From: Candidatus Pelagibacter communis
Lineage (GTDB): Bacteria > Pseudomonadota > Alphaproteobacteria > Pelagibacterales > Pelagibacteraceae
Direction of reading: 5' to 3'
Assembly: GCF_001179845.1 (NCBI RefSeq)
Contig: NZ_CVSB01000026.1
Span: 1-64,000, forward strand
Length of the DNA stretch: 64,000 bases
Shown here: positions 26,027 to 34,286 of the stretch, one piece after another
How the letters are laid out: the number at the start of each line of letters is the position of its first letter
How positions within the stretch are numbered: the first letter of the stretch is position 1
The notes under the pieces: generated by a model
Database searches by the model: none
What the model was told of the DNA's origin: nothing
The model's input: only the letters and a program-made list of their open reading frames with translations
Made by a program: the position numbers and the translations under genes

Positions 26027-26548
26027 ATAAAAAATACCATAACAGAGTATGGTGTTATTTCAAAGATTTTGCATTGGGTTAGTGCGTTACTACTATTTAT
26101 TCAAATTCCACTTGGTTTCTATCTTGTAGATTTAGACTTTGGTGAACAAAGAATTAATATTGAAAATATCCATATCATAATAGGATTGTCTTTATTTTAC
26201 TTAGTAATAATAAGATTACTTATTAAGATATTTAATCCTACACCAAAATTAGAACCTAGTATTTTTAAAGGACAAAAGTTTTTAGCAAAATTAAATCATC
26301 TACTTTTATATGTGACAATTTTATCAATCACAATTTCAGGGATTTTAAAAAAATTATTTAATGGAGAAACATTAATAATTTTATTTAAAGAAATAAAAAT
26401 TCAAGATAATTTTGGATTAGCTGATCAATTTTATGAAATTCATATTTTATCTAATTATTTTATGATCGCTCTAATTTCAATTCATGTACTGGCTGTGATA
26501 GTACATAAAATTTTTTTTAATGATAATTTATTAAAAAGAATGCTTTAA
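26021..26548 (+). CDS. Cytochrome b561 family membrane protein
   Basis: 175 residues, four transmembrane helices (about 17-35, 48-66, 90-108, 145-165). Histidines suited to two b hemes occur at 18 (ILHWVSALL), around 51 (IHIIIG), and in the last helix (HILSNYF, SIHVLAV). YgaQ/CybB-type proteins pass electrons between quinol and periplasmic acceptors, and the divergent cytochrome c' is a likely acceptor. It converges with the DUF4396 gene 5 bases later. Confidence 0.88.
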   Translation: MHIKNTITEYGVISKILHWVSALLLFIQIPLGFYLVDLDFGEQRINIENIHIIIGLSLFYLVIIRLLIKIFNPTPKLEPSIFKGQKFLAKLNHLLLYVTILSITISGILKKLFNGETLIILFKEIKIQDNFGLADQFYEIHILSNYFMIALISIHVLAVIVHKIFFNDNLLKRML

Positions 26549-26553
26549 ATTTA

Positions 26554-26991
26554 TTAATGACAATTAATTCCAAATTTTTTAAGACGCCAATAATTATATG
26601 GCCATGGAGTTAAAAATCCAACAATCAACATTATCGGTACAACCCACCATGTTAAAATTGCTCCACCAGTTAATAAATAGTCTGTAAGGTTCATCATTAT
26701 TTCCATGCTTAGCATTGAAATCAAACTCATACCTGACGCAGTTTTTAAGGCTCCATTAAATGAGAAACCTTGCTTAATAAGAATAATAGTTTCAAGGATT
26801 ATACTTGTGATTAAGCCATTAATAATAGCTAAAATCATAATCGCTAAAATAGGAAATGGTATTTGTGTTAATTGAAAAAATAAAATTGTCCCAAAATCAC
26901 CTATAGAACAACCAATTACACACCACATAGTATTTTTTGCGCTGCGTTTCCAAGTGTGTTTACAAGACCAATGAAATGTAGAGGTACTCAT
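26554..26991 (-). CDS. DUF4396 family membrane protein
   Basis: 145 residues, about four transmembrane helices. The start FHWSCKHTWKRSAKNTMWCVIGCSIGDFGTILFF and the end TPWPYNYWRLKKFGINCH are DUF4396 features, with Cys/His at both ends that could bind a metal such as copper; that is inference. Genes of this family are often near copper or redox genes; here the neighbours are cytochromes and a persulfide dioxygenase. Confidence 0.78.
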   Translation of the reverse strand: MSTSTFHWSCKHTWKRSAKNTMWCVIGCSIGDFGTILFFQLTQIPFPILAIMILAIINGLITSIILETIILIKQGFSFNGALKTASGMSLISMLSMEIMMNLTDYLLTGGAILTWWVVPIMLIVGFLTPWPYNYWRLKKFGINCH

Positions 26992-27013
26992 AATTATTTG
27001 ATAATAATATTTA

Positions 27014-27697
27014 ATGATCTTTAAACAAGTATTTGACGAAAAATCTTCAACATATACTTATATTATCGCTTCGGCAAAAGGTCGCGAGGCCGTTATAATC
27101 GATCCGGTAATTGAAAATGTTGAAAGCTATATAAGTATTCTAAATGAATTAGAATTAAAACTAGTCAAAGTAATAGATACTCATATTCATGCTGATCATG
27201 TAACTGGTGCAAGTAAACTAAAGCAAGTAACAAATTGCTCTACACTTATGGGAGAACACACGCCTGCTGATGCTGTAGAAATTAAAGTAAAAGATGATGA
27301 AATAATAAAAATTGATCAATTAGAAATTAAAGCAATGTATACACCAGGTCATACTTCAGACAGTTATAGTTTCTTAATGGATAACTATTTATTTTCAGGA
27401 GATACTCTTTTAATTAATGGCACCGGTCGAACTGATTTTCAAAATGGTAGTTCGAAGGATGCTTATAACTCGATCTTTAATAAATTGTTAAAATTACCTG
27501 AGGACACCATTTTATATCCAGGCCATGATTATAACGGCAAAGAATCTAGTACAATTGGTAATGAAAAAAAATGTAACCCAAGATTGCAGGTTAAAAATGT
27601 TGATGAATATGTTGAGCTTATGTCAAATCTTAATTTAGCAAAACCAAAATTGATAGATATCAATGTAAGTAGAAATATAAAATTAGGTGCTAATTAA
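27014..27697 (+). CDS. Persulfide dioxygenase-like metallo-beta-lactamase-fold hydrolase (ETHE1/Blh type)
   Basis: 227 residues. Metal motif His57-x-His59-x-Asp61-His62 (DTHIHADHVTG), His113 (TPGHTSDS) and Asp130 (SGDTLLINGTGRTDFQ), with YPGHDYNG near the C-terminus. The GTGRTDFQ loop and the single-iron site are those of ETHE1-type glutathione persulfide dioxygenases rather than glyoxalase II. It would oxidise sulfane sulfur to sulfite, sensible for a cell that lives on reduced organic sulfur. Its end overlaps azlD by 8 bases. Confidence 0.87.
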   Translation: MIFKQVFDEKSSTYTYIIASAKGREAVIIDPVIENVESYISILNELELKLVKVIDTHIHADHVTGASKLKQVTNCSTLMGEHTPADAVEIKVKDDEIIKIDQLEIKAMYTPGHTSDSYSFLMDNYLFSGDTLLINGTGRTDFQNGSSKDAYNSIFNKLLKLPEDTILYPGHDYNGKESSTIGNEKKCNPRLQVKNVDEYVELMSNLNLAKPKLIDINVSRNIKLGAN

Positions 27698-28007
27698 ATA
27701 CTACAAATATTAAAAACCAATAAGAGACTAATCCAGCTGAAATTGTTGCAATAATATTTTTTGAAAAATAACCTACAATAACAGCAACTAATGCTCCAAA
27801 AATTTTGGGATCATTCATTTCTATAAAAGTTCCAAAATCATTTATAAATATTCCTGGAAATATTATTGCTGGGAATACTGCAGAAGGAACATATTCTAAC
27901 ACTGCTTTAATTTTATCTCCCAACATATCTCTACTTATTAAAGCGATCATAGTCATTCTGGTGAGGTACGTTAATATTCCAGCAAAAATAATTGCAGTAA
28001 GTGTCAT
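27690..28007 (-). CDS. azlD: AzlD-family branched-chain amino acid export subunit
   Basis: 105 residues, four hydrophobic helices, with LTRMTMIALISRDMLGDKIKAVLEYVPSAVFPAIIFPGIF, the family core. With AzlC, encoded just upstream with a 4-base overlap, it forms an exporter of branched-chain amino acids or analogues. The pair lies at the end of the iron-transport run, but the 12-base gap before azlC and different function suggest only shared transcription. Confidence 0.88.
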   Translation of the reverse strand: MTLTAIIFAGILTYLTRMTMIALISRDMLGDKIKAVLEYVPSAVFPAIIFPGIFINDFGTFIEMNDPKIFGALVAVIVGYFSKNIIATISAGLVSYWFLIFVVFN

Positions 28008-28690
28008 TTTTTTAACCTCAACAATAGTGCAGCTACAAATAAAGCAATTATTGGTGAAATAATTATGTAGGATTTAAATGGAGCATCAAAAAATAACAGA
28101 GAACTTAAACCACAAGTAATCATTACAATTACATGATCTAATTTTTTTAAATCCTGAACAACAATTGCTATAAACGTTAAAGGAATTGCAAATTTTAATC
28201 CGAGTTCCTCTGGAACAAATGATCCTAAAACAATACCTGATAAGGTTGCAATTTGCCAACAAACCCACATTGTGCAGCCAGTACCAATTAAATGATAATG
28301 TAAAAATTCTTCACTTCTATTTTTTTTGAAAAACTTATTAGACTCTGCAAAGCCTTGGTCTACAACGATATATGAAATTAACAATTTTTTAAAAAAAGAT
28401 AATTTTTCTAAATACTCAGATAAAACTGCTCCATATAATAAATGTCGAGAATTTATAATACCAACAGAAGCAACTGCAACTAAACTAGATGCACCCCCTG
28501 ATAACAATTGTAAAAATACTATTTGTGAAGCTCCTCCAAAAATTATGAAAGACATTGCGTAGACTAAATACGGGTGAAATCCAAGTTCAACACCGATTGC
28601 TCCACAAATTATTCCAAATGGAATTACTGAAAGCATATGTGGAGAAATATCCAACATCCCTCGAGTGAATAATTGTTTTTTGGTAAGCAT
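28004..28690 (-). CDS. azlC: AzlC-family branched-chain amino acid permease
   Basis: 228 residues, about six to seven membrane helices. Family landmarks include IPFGIICGAIGVELG, FIIFGGASQIVFLQLLSGGA and NSRHLLYGAVLSEYL; the last is a hallmark of AzlC. The gene starts 12 bases after the iron transporter ATPase gene. Partner AzlD follows. Confidence 0.92.
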   Translation of the reverse strand: MLTKKQLFTRGMLDISPHMLSVIPFGIICGAIGVELGFHPYLVYAMSFIIFGGASQIVFLQLLSGGASSLVAVASVGIINSRHLLYGAVLSEYLEKLSFFKKLLISYIVVDQGFAESNKFFKKNRSEEFLHYHLIGTGCTMWVCWQIATLSGIVLGSFVPEELGLKFAIPLTFIAIVVQDLKKLDHVIVMITCGLSSLLFFDAPFKSYIIISPIIALFVAALLLRLKK

Positions 28691-28702
28691 TTGGTTGTTT
28701 TA

Positions 28703-29764
28703 TTAAAAACAAACTATGTGATCAATATTAATCGGTCTTTTAATTCCAAACTTTTCGTCAGCTTCATGTTGATGTTCGTGATGGGAATGAACAAAAACTG
28801 GTATTAATAAATCGCTGTTGGTTTTTAAAGTATAAATAAAGTTTGTTCCTCTAAATTTTCGATCTACTACTTCTAGCTTTAGATTGCTTTTATCATCGTG
28901 CTCAAGGTCTTCTGGCTGTAATAAAAGTTGTACCTTAGAACCTTTTGGATAATGCTTAATAAAATTACCTTTAATTGTTCCAAGATCATCATTTTCTAAT
29001 GAGTTTTCTCCTGTTACTTTTGCTGGAATTAAAATTCCACGATTTAAAAAATTTACTACTTCGACTGAGTTTGGAAAATGATAAACATTATAAGGATCAT
29101 CAAACTGTTTTATTTGGCCATCTAATATGATCGCACATTTGTGTCCTAAATAAAAAGCTTCGTAAGAGTCATGAGTAACGATTATTGTAGTAATCTTTAA
29201 TTTGCTTAAAATTTTTTTTAATCTTACTTGAATTTCTTCTTTAAAACTTTGATCTACATTCGATAATGGTTCATCTAACAACAAAAGATCAGGTTGTGTA
29301 ATTAAAGATCTTGCAAGGGAAGCTCTTTGCGCTTCTCCAGCGCTTATTTCATGCGGATATTTTTTAAGTATTTTTGAAATATCAAGTAAATTAATGATCT
29401 CTTTAAAAGTTAGTTTTTTTTTCTTTTTTGTTTTATTTCTCTCAGCGCCTAACAATATATTCTTTTCAACTGTGTAATGAGGAAATAAGCTGTTATCTTG
29501 AAAAGCTAAAGATACATTTCTATCTTCAGGCTCAACATGTTTATCTTTAGAAGATATTAATTTTCCATTTAATTTAATTAAACCCTTCTCAACATTCTCT
29601 AAGCCAGCAATTGTTCTTAAGATTGTTGTTTTTCCAATTCCTGAAGGACCTAAAATACATAAAGTTTCTCCTTCATTTTCAATTACAAATGAAGCGTTTT
29701 TAACTTTGATTTTTCCACCAATTGTGAAATCAACATTTGTAATCTCTAAAAAATTATTTTTCAT
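28703..29764 (-). CDS. fbpC: Iron(III) ABC transporter ATP-binding protein (FbpC/AfuC type)
   Basis: 353 residues. Walker A GPSGIGKTT (39-47), Q-loop in AFQDNSLFPH, a signature written SAGEAQR instead of SGGQxQR, and Walker B LLLLDEPLSNVD. The C-terminal TOBE-like domain (about 240-353) holds a His cluster, HSHHEHQH (326-333), of the sort seen in FbpC proteins, which may sense metal. The start overlaps the permease stop by 4 bases. It energises the importer with the permease and the binding protein encoded at 32246-33274. Confidence 0.9.
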   Translation of the reverse strand: MKNNFLEITNVDFTIGGKIKVKNASFVIENEGETLCILGPSGIGKTTILRTIAGLENVEKGLIKLNGKLISSKDKHVEPEDRNVSLAFQDNSLFPHYTVEKNILLGAERNKTKKKKKLTFKEIINLLDISKILKKYPHEISAGEAQRASLARSLITQPDLLLLDEPLSNVDQSFKEEIQVRLKKILSKLKITTIIVTHDSYEAFYLGHKCAIILDGQIKQFDDPYNVYHFPNSVEVVNFLNRGILIPAKVTGENSLENDDLGTIKGNFIKHYPKGSKVQLLLQPEDLEHDDKSNLKLEVVDRKFRGTNFIYTLKTNSDLLIPVFVHSHHEHQHEADEKFGIKRPINIDHIVCF

Positions 29765-31380
29765 TTTTCTCTTAGAATATATTTAGATGTAAACATAATA
29801 AATATAGTTGCAATTAAAATTAAAAATAATGATGGAACTGCAGCAGCTTCTAACAAATCTTCAGATGCAGATATATAAGCTGTTGTTGCAAAAGTTTCAA
29901 AATTAAATGGTCTTAAAATAAGGGTTATTGGTAACTCTCTTATTATTTCTAGAGAAATCAATATAGCTACAAATAAAAGAGAATTTCTTAAGAAAGGAAC
30001 ATGAATATTCATGAAGGTTTTCTTTTTGGAGTAACCGAGTAGATATGAACTTTCATCAACTGAAATATTTATTTTTTCATAGCCTGACTTAATTCCATTA
30101 AATGCTAATGAATAAAATCTTACAAAATAAACTAAAACAAGACCAAGAACAGAACCAATAAAGATTTTTTTAATAGACAGAAATCCAAGAGTTTTAACAA
30201 TGTTTTCATCAAACCAAGCAATAAAAGTAATAAATGCTACGGCTAAAATAACACCTGGAATAGCATAACCTGATATAGATATAGTTGATAAAAAATTTAA
30301 AACCCTATTTCTAGAAACTCTATTTCCATAATTTGAAATTAAAGAAAATAAAATCAAGACTATGCTAGATAAAATCACCAAATAAATTGTATTTAAAGTA
30401 AGTGAAATTACATCAATATCAAAAAGATTTTCTGGAAATTTAATTGTCCAATATAACATTTGACTTAAAGGAAATAAAAAACTTAAAAAGAAAATTATAA
30501 AACAAAACAAAAATGCAAAAAAAGATTTTTTTCCAGACAATGTAATTTTTTCTTTTTGTTTAAATCCACCTCTTGAATTAAAATGGTATTTAGCTTTTTT
30601 TCTAGAAAAATTTTCAATTATAAAACATGCAAATATAAATATTAGTAAGAAAAAGGACAATCTATTTGAAAAAGCCAAGTCATCAAATGTAATCCATGAA
30701 TTATAAATTCCAGTGGTTAAGGTGTTTATTGAAAAAAAATCAACTGCACCAAATTCTGCTAATGTTTCCATCGCAACAAGAGATAACCCAGCAACTATAG
30801 CTGGCCTGGCAGCTGGTAATATTAAAGAATATAAAGATTTAAATTTTGAAAAACCTAAACTTCTTCCTAAATCAATTAAGTTTTGAGATTGATATAAAAA
30901 TGATGCTCTAGAGAGAATATATACATAAGCGTATAATGAAAATGAAAGGGAAAGTACCGCTCCAAGGACACCATCGAACTTTGGGATATGCTTGTTGTAT
31001 TCCCCTTCTCCAAATAAATTTGTCAAAATTGTAAAAGCTGTACCATAATTTTCAAAAAAGGCCGTCAAAGAATATGCATAAATGTAAGGTGGAACAGCGA
31101 AAGAAAGTATAAGACCCCATTTAAAGAAATCACTAAAAGGAAATTTATAAAATGAAACCAAGTATGCAGATGCAGTACCTATTATAAATGTTAAGATTAA
31201 AACACAGAATAGTAGTGTGAAAGAATTAAAAATATATTCAAATAAAAAAGTATCTTTTAATACTTGATAATAATTTGAGGTTTCTTCAAAAAAACTAAAA
31301 AAAACTGTAACGATTGGAATTAATACGCCTACTGACACCAATAAAGAGGATAGAAACCAGATATTTAAATTCTTTAACAT
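29761..31380 (-). CDS. fbpB: Iron(III) ABC transporter permease (FbpB/SfuB type)
   Basis: 539 residues: two fused six-helix permease halves (about 1-265 and 285-539), the usual FbpB plan. EAA loops occur in each half, for example DLGRSLGFSKFKSLYSLILPAARPA and DESSYLLGYSKKKTFMNIHVPFLR. ATG preceded by a weak site. The peroxiredoxin gene separates it by 40 bases from the rest of the upstream operon. Confidence 0.92.
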   Translation of the reverse strand: MLKNLNIWFLSSLLVSVGVLIPIVTVFFSFFEETSNYYQVLKDTFLFEYIFNSFTLLFCVLILTFIIGTASAYLVSFYKFPFSDFFKWGLILSFAVPPYIYAYSLTAFFENYGTAFTILTNLFGEGEYNKHIPKFDGVLGAVLSLSFSLYAYVYILSRASFLYQSQNLIDLGRSLGFSKFKSLYSLILPAARPAIVAGLSLVAMETLAEFGAVDFFSINTLTTGIYNSWITFDDLAFSNRLSFFLLIFIFACFIIENFSRKKAKYHFNSRGGFKQKEKITLSGKKSFFAFLFCFIIFFLSFLFPLSQMLYWTIKFPENLFDIDVISLTLNTIYLVILSSIVLILFSLISNYGNRVSRNRVLNFLSTISISGYAIPGVILAVAFITFIAWFDENIVKTLGFLSIKKIFIGSVLGLVLVYFVRFYSLAFNGIKSGYEKINISVDESSYLLGYSKKKTFMNIHVPFLRNSLLFVAILISLEIIRELPITLILRPFNFETFATTAYISASEDLLEAAAVPSLFLILIATIFIMFTSKYILREK

Positions 31381-31420
31381 TAAGGGTTTTATAATATAAA
31401 AAAATTTTTTTAATATGATT

Positions 31421-31966
31421 TTACTTTGATGCAGAAAGGTATTTTAGTGTATTTTCTGGTGTTGTTTCTATATACGGGTCATCATCTGTGCCTGAATTAT
31501 TAATTCCAGGCTCCTGCCACCATTTTTCAACAATACCGTCATTAATAACTGCCATATATCTCCAACTTCTTTGGCCAAATCCATCATGGTCTTTGGAGAT
31601 TAACATTCCCATATATTTTGTAAAAAGTCCTGATCCATCTGGTATTACTTTAACATTAGAAATACCCATTTTTTTTGCCCAAGCATTCATGACGTATGAG
31701 TCATTTACTGAACAACAATAAATTTCGTCTATACCAAGTTTTTTTAATTCATCAGCATTTTTTTCAAATCCAGGTAATTGTTGAGAGGAGCATGTTGGTG
31801 TAAATGCACCGGGTAAACTAAATAAAATTACTCTTTTATTTTTAAAAAAATCATCAGTAGATTTATTTGTCCACTTCCCACCAATTGCACATGCAATTTC
31901 ATTATCCGAAGTATCACCTTCTCTGATTCTAAAAGTTACTTGGGGTATTTTAAATCCTTCAATCAT
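31421..31966 (-). CDS. Peroxiredoxin (Prx5/AhpE-like, redoxin family)
   Basis: 181 residues from the ATG at 31966; a TTG 21 bases upstream is in frame, but it lies inside a stable hairpin and is less likely. The peroxidatic cysteine is in LPGAFTPTCSSQQLPGF, the Prx5-type motif, with a CC pair (EIYCCSVND) nearby and the downstream arginine in FGQRSWRYMAV. It reduces hydroperoxides. It lies between genes of an iron importer, where peroxide defence makes sense because imported iron fuels Fenton chemistry. Confidence 0.9.
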   Translation of the reverse strand: MIEGFKIPQVTFRIREGDTSDNEIACAIGGKWTNKSTDDFFKNKRVILFSLPGAFTPTCSSQQLPGFEKNADELKKLGIDEIYCCSVNDSYVMNAWAKKMGISNVKVIPDGSGLFTKYMGMLISKDHDGFGQRSWRYMAVINDGIVEKWWQEPGINNSGTDDDPYIETTPENTLKYLSASK

Positions 31967-31974
31967 ATTTTTTA

Positions 31975-32032
31975 ATGCCCACGACAATTTTTAGGAAAGG
32001 GTAAAGATCCTAAAGGAGAGTGACGTGGGCAC
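31975..32032 (-). promoter_or_regulatory. Two-tier stem-loop in the 5' leader of the peroxiredoxin gene
   Basis: Outer stem: ATGCCCACG (31975-31983) against CGTGGGCAC (32024-32032), 8 Watson-Crick pairs plus a G-U pair possible only in minus-strand RNA. Inner stem: TTTAGGA (31990-31996) against TCCTAAA (32008-32014), 7 pairs, 11-base loop. Internal loops of 6 and 9 bases lie between. It ends 8 bases before the ATG and has no U-run, so it looks like a cis-acting leader element or protein site, not a terminator. Confidence 0.6.
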
Positions 32033-32053
32033 CGTCTAAAAAGAAATATATCA

Positions 32054-32239
32054 TCATTTAAAAGGAGTGAGGATGTCTAGAGCCTCGTCTTTTTCAATCT
32101 CAGATAATTTTCTATTATTTATTTTTCTTTTAATCTTTTCACACTCTGATGAGCATGGTTCACATGTTATCTGACCCTCAAGTGAACCGCTCATTACAGA
32201 AGAATTACTTAAATCAAAATTAAATAAATTCTTTTTCAC
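32054..32239 (-). CDS. Small cysteine-containing protein in the iron operon
   Basis: 61 residues starting at a GTG, 6 bases after the stop of the iron-binding-protein gene. Cysteines occur as ITCEPCSSECEKIKRK (residues 26, 29 and 33), a possible metal or disulfide motif, followed by a basic then acidic helix ending DEALDILTPFK. No signal peptide. An internal ATG (Met16) would also keep the cysteines. I do not recognise a family. The tight position between fbpA and the peroxiredoxin gene supports it being real. Confidence 0.55.
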   Translation of the reverse strand: MKKNLFNFDLSNSSVMSGSLEGQITCEPCSSECEKIKRKINNRKLSEIEKDEALDILTPFK

Positions 32240-32245
32240 TATGTG

Positions 32246-33274
32246 TTACTTCCAACCAGCAGCTGTCATAACTTCTAATGCAGCAGCTTGATTTTTTCCA
32301 TAAGTTGAAACTTTAGTTGTTAAATCTTGTTTAAAATCTAACCCTAAATTATTCACAACTAGTGGACTTGGAGAAACACCATCAATCATTGGAAACTCAA
32401 AAGTATTATTTGTAAAGTGTTCCTGAGACTCTGGTGATAATAAAAAGTCAACAAGTGCAATCGCATTTGCTTTATTAGGTGCGCCTTTAACTAAAGCAGC
32501 ACAACTAATATTCATGTGTGTACCTCTATCATTTTGATTTGGGAAAAACGCTTTAACTTTTTTTGCAGCTTCTTGTTGTTCAGCACCTTTTTTACCTGAA
32601 AGCATAAGTGCTAAATAATAAGTGTTAGCTACTGCAATATCAGCTTCGCCAGCTGCTACTGCCATAATTTGAGCTCTATCGTTTCCTTTAGAGTCTCTAG
32701 CCATGTTAGCAACAACACCTTTTGCCCATTCAGCTGTAGCTTTTTTTCCATTATTTGCAATTAATGAAGCTACAAGAGATTTATTATAAATATTGCTAGA
32801 TTTTCTTATTACCAATCTACCTTTCCATTTTGGATCAGCTAAACCTTCATAAGTCAAACCTGATAACTCAGCTCCACTAACTCTCTCAGGTGAATAATAA
32901 ATAATTCTTGCTCTTTTTGCTACTCCAACCCATTTATTGGTTCTGAAGTTTTTTGGAACAGATGCTTTAATTGTTGCAGATGATAAACCACCTTGAAGCA
33001 AACCTTTTGCATCCATAGCACCACATCTTCCAGCATCCGCAGTAATATAAAGATCAGCTGAAGAATCTGCTCCTTCTTCGGCTATTCTTTTTTCTAAAGC
33101 TCCTGATTTACCATTAATTAAATTTACTTTAATTCCTGTGGCTTCTGTAAATTTTCCATACATTTCAGCATCAGCCTTATAATGCCTTGCATTAAATACA
33201 TTTACCTCATTCGCAATCGCAAAAGTTGATACAAATAAAGATGTAATTAACGCTAAAATTGATAATTTTCTCAT
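32246..33274 (-). CDS. fbpA: Iron(III) ABC transporter periplasmic binding protein (FbpA/FutA type)
   Basis: 342 residues, signal peptide 1-21 (cut near FAIA). The mature protein starts EVNVFNARHYKADAEMYGKF; iron-binding tyrosines fit HY in that stretch and the pair in ANTYYLALML. DAGRCGAMDAKGLLQ and RARIIYYSPERV are typical of FutA-like proteins. A strong AAGGAG precedes the ATG, and two Fur-type palindromes lie 34-64 bases upstream, so iron-dependent repression is likely. The membrane parts are encoded further down the same strand, after the small Cys protein and peroxiredoxin. Confidence 0.93.
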   Translation of the reverse strand: MRKLSILALITSLFVSTFAIANEVNVFNARHYKADAEMYGKFTEATGIKVNLINGKSGALEKRIAEEGADSSADLYITADAGRCGAMDAKGLLQGGLSSATIKASVPKNFRTNKWVGVAKRARIIYYSPERVSGAELSGLTYEGLADPKWKGRLVIRKSSNIYNKSLVASLIANNGKKATAEWAKGVVANMARDSKGNDRAQIMAVAAGEADIAVANTYYLALMLSGKKGAEQQEAAKKVKAFFPNQNDRGTHMNISCAALVKGAPNKANAIALVDFLLSPESQEHFTNNTFEFPMIDGVSPSPLVVNNLGLDFKQDLTTKVSTYGKNQAAALEVMTAAGWK

Positions 33275-33307
33275 TAAACTCCTTAATTATTACGTTATTT
33301 TTGAGAA

Positions 33308-33338
33308 TGAGAACTATTCTCAATGAGAATGATTATCA
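33308..33338. promoter_or_regulatory. Two adjacent Fur-box-like sites upstream of fbpA
   Basis: TGAGAACTATTCTCA (33308-33322) and TGAGAATGATTATCA (33324-33338), separated by 1 base. Both fit the 7-1-7 Fur consensus TGATAATNATTATCA; the second differs at one position and the first at three. A further TTGAGAAT half repeat begins at 33301. The position just before the fbpA start, in an otherwise plain gap, supports iron control of the whole iron operon including the peroxiredoxin. Confidence 0.75.
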
Positions 33339-33398
33339 ATCGCAATAGTGTCGCAGCTTTAAATTTATTAATAATTTAAGGGGTTTTGCTATTTTTCT

Positions 33399-34286
33399 CT
33401 ATTTCCAGTCGCCAATTTTACTGAATAAGAAATTTCTGAAAGCTTGAACTCTAGCTGTGTTTTTTAAGGATTGCGGGTACACAAAGTGTGCCTCTGTTAT
33501 AGGCCCTTCTACTTTTGGAAGTACTTTAATTACGTTATTAGAATTTGATACTAAATATTCTGGAAGAGCTGCTAATCCAACACCTGACTCAACAGCTAAC
33601 AATAATCCCATTACACTATTTACTTTCATTATTGTTTTTCTTTTCTTTCCATCGTGCATTCCAATTTTTAACGCCCAATCAGGGTTATAAACTGGAGAAG
33701 GAGCACCTTTTCCAAAAGAAATAAATTTATGTTTATTTAAATCACCTATTGTTTTTGGCATTCCATTTTTTTCTAAATATTTATTTGATCCGTAAATATA
33801 GTATTTAATATCAACTAATTTTTTCTGAATATAATTAAGTTGTTTTGGTCTTCTCATGAAAATTCCAATATCAGCTTGTCGAGTACTTAAATCTAATTCT
33901 TTATCATCAAAAACTAATTCGATTTCAATTTCAGGGTTAAGTCTCATAAATTCTTGAATTCTTGGTGTTAACCAGTGAGTTCCAAAACTTCTAACAGTAG
34001 TAATTGTTAATTTACCTGTTGGTTTATTTTTTTGATCTCCTAATGAAGTTTCCACTTCTTTAAGCTTACTAATTACTTCATGAGCTGTTTTAAATACATA
34101 TTCGCCATTTTCTGTAAGAGTTAATCCTCTTGCATGTCTTTCAAACAATTGAACTTTTAAATCTTGTTCTAATGATTGAATTTGTCTACTAATTGCTGAT
34201 TGGCTAAGATTTAAATTGACAGTAGCATTCGTAAAACTTCCTGCCTCAGCTACTGCATGAAAAATTTTTAATTTGTCCCAATCCAT
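33399..34286 (-). CDS. LysR-family transcriptional regulator
   Basis: 295 residues. The N-terminal winged helix-turn-helix is clear: WDKLKIFHAVAEAGSFTNATVNLNLSQSAISRQIQSLEQDL; the effector domain follows from about residue 90. Its start overlaps the stop of the acrylyl-CoA-reductase-like gene by one base (TAATG), so it is co-transcribed with that gene and may control it. No LysR-type site is certain nearby. Confidence 0.92.
   Translation of the reverse strand: MDWDKLKIFHAVAEAGSFTNATVNLNLSQSAISRQIQSLEQDLKVQLFERHARGLTLTENGEYVFKTAHEVISKLKEVETSLGDQKNKPTGKLTITTVRSFGTHWLTPRIQEFMRLNPEIEIELVFDDKELDLSTRQADIGIFMRRPKQLNYIQKKLVDIKYYIYGSNKYLEKNGMPKTIGDLNKHKFISFGKGAPSPVYNPDWALKIGMHDGKKRKTIMKVNSVMGLLLAVESGVGLAALPEYLVSNSNNVIKVLPKVEGPITEAHFVYPQSLKNTARVQAFRNFLFSKIGDWK

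Noticed and set aside
31967-31987. TTG start giving a longer peroxiredoxin
   Set aside because: It lies in the base of the 31975-32032 stem-loop, and the ATG at 31966 gives the usual peroxiredoxin start.
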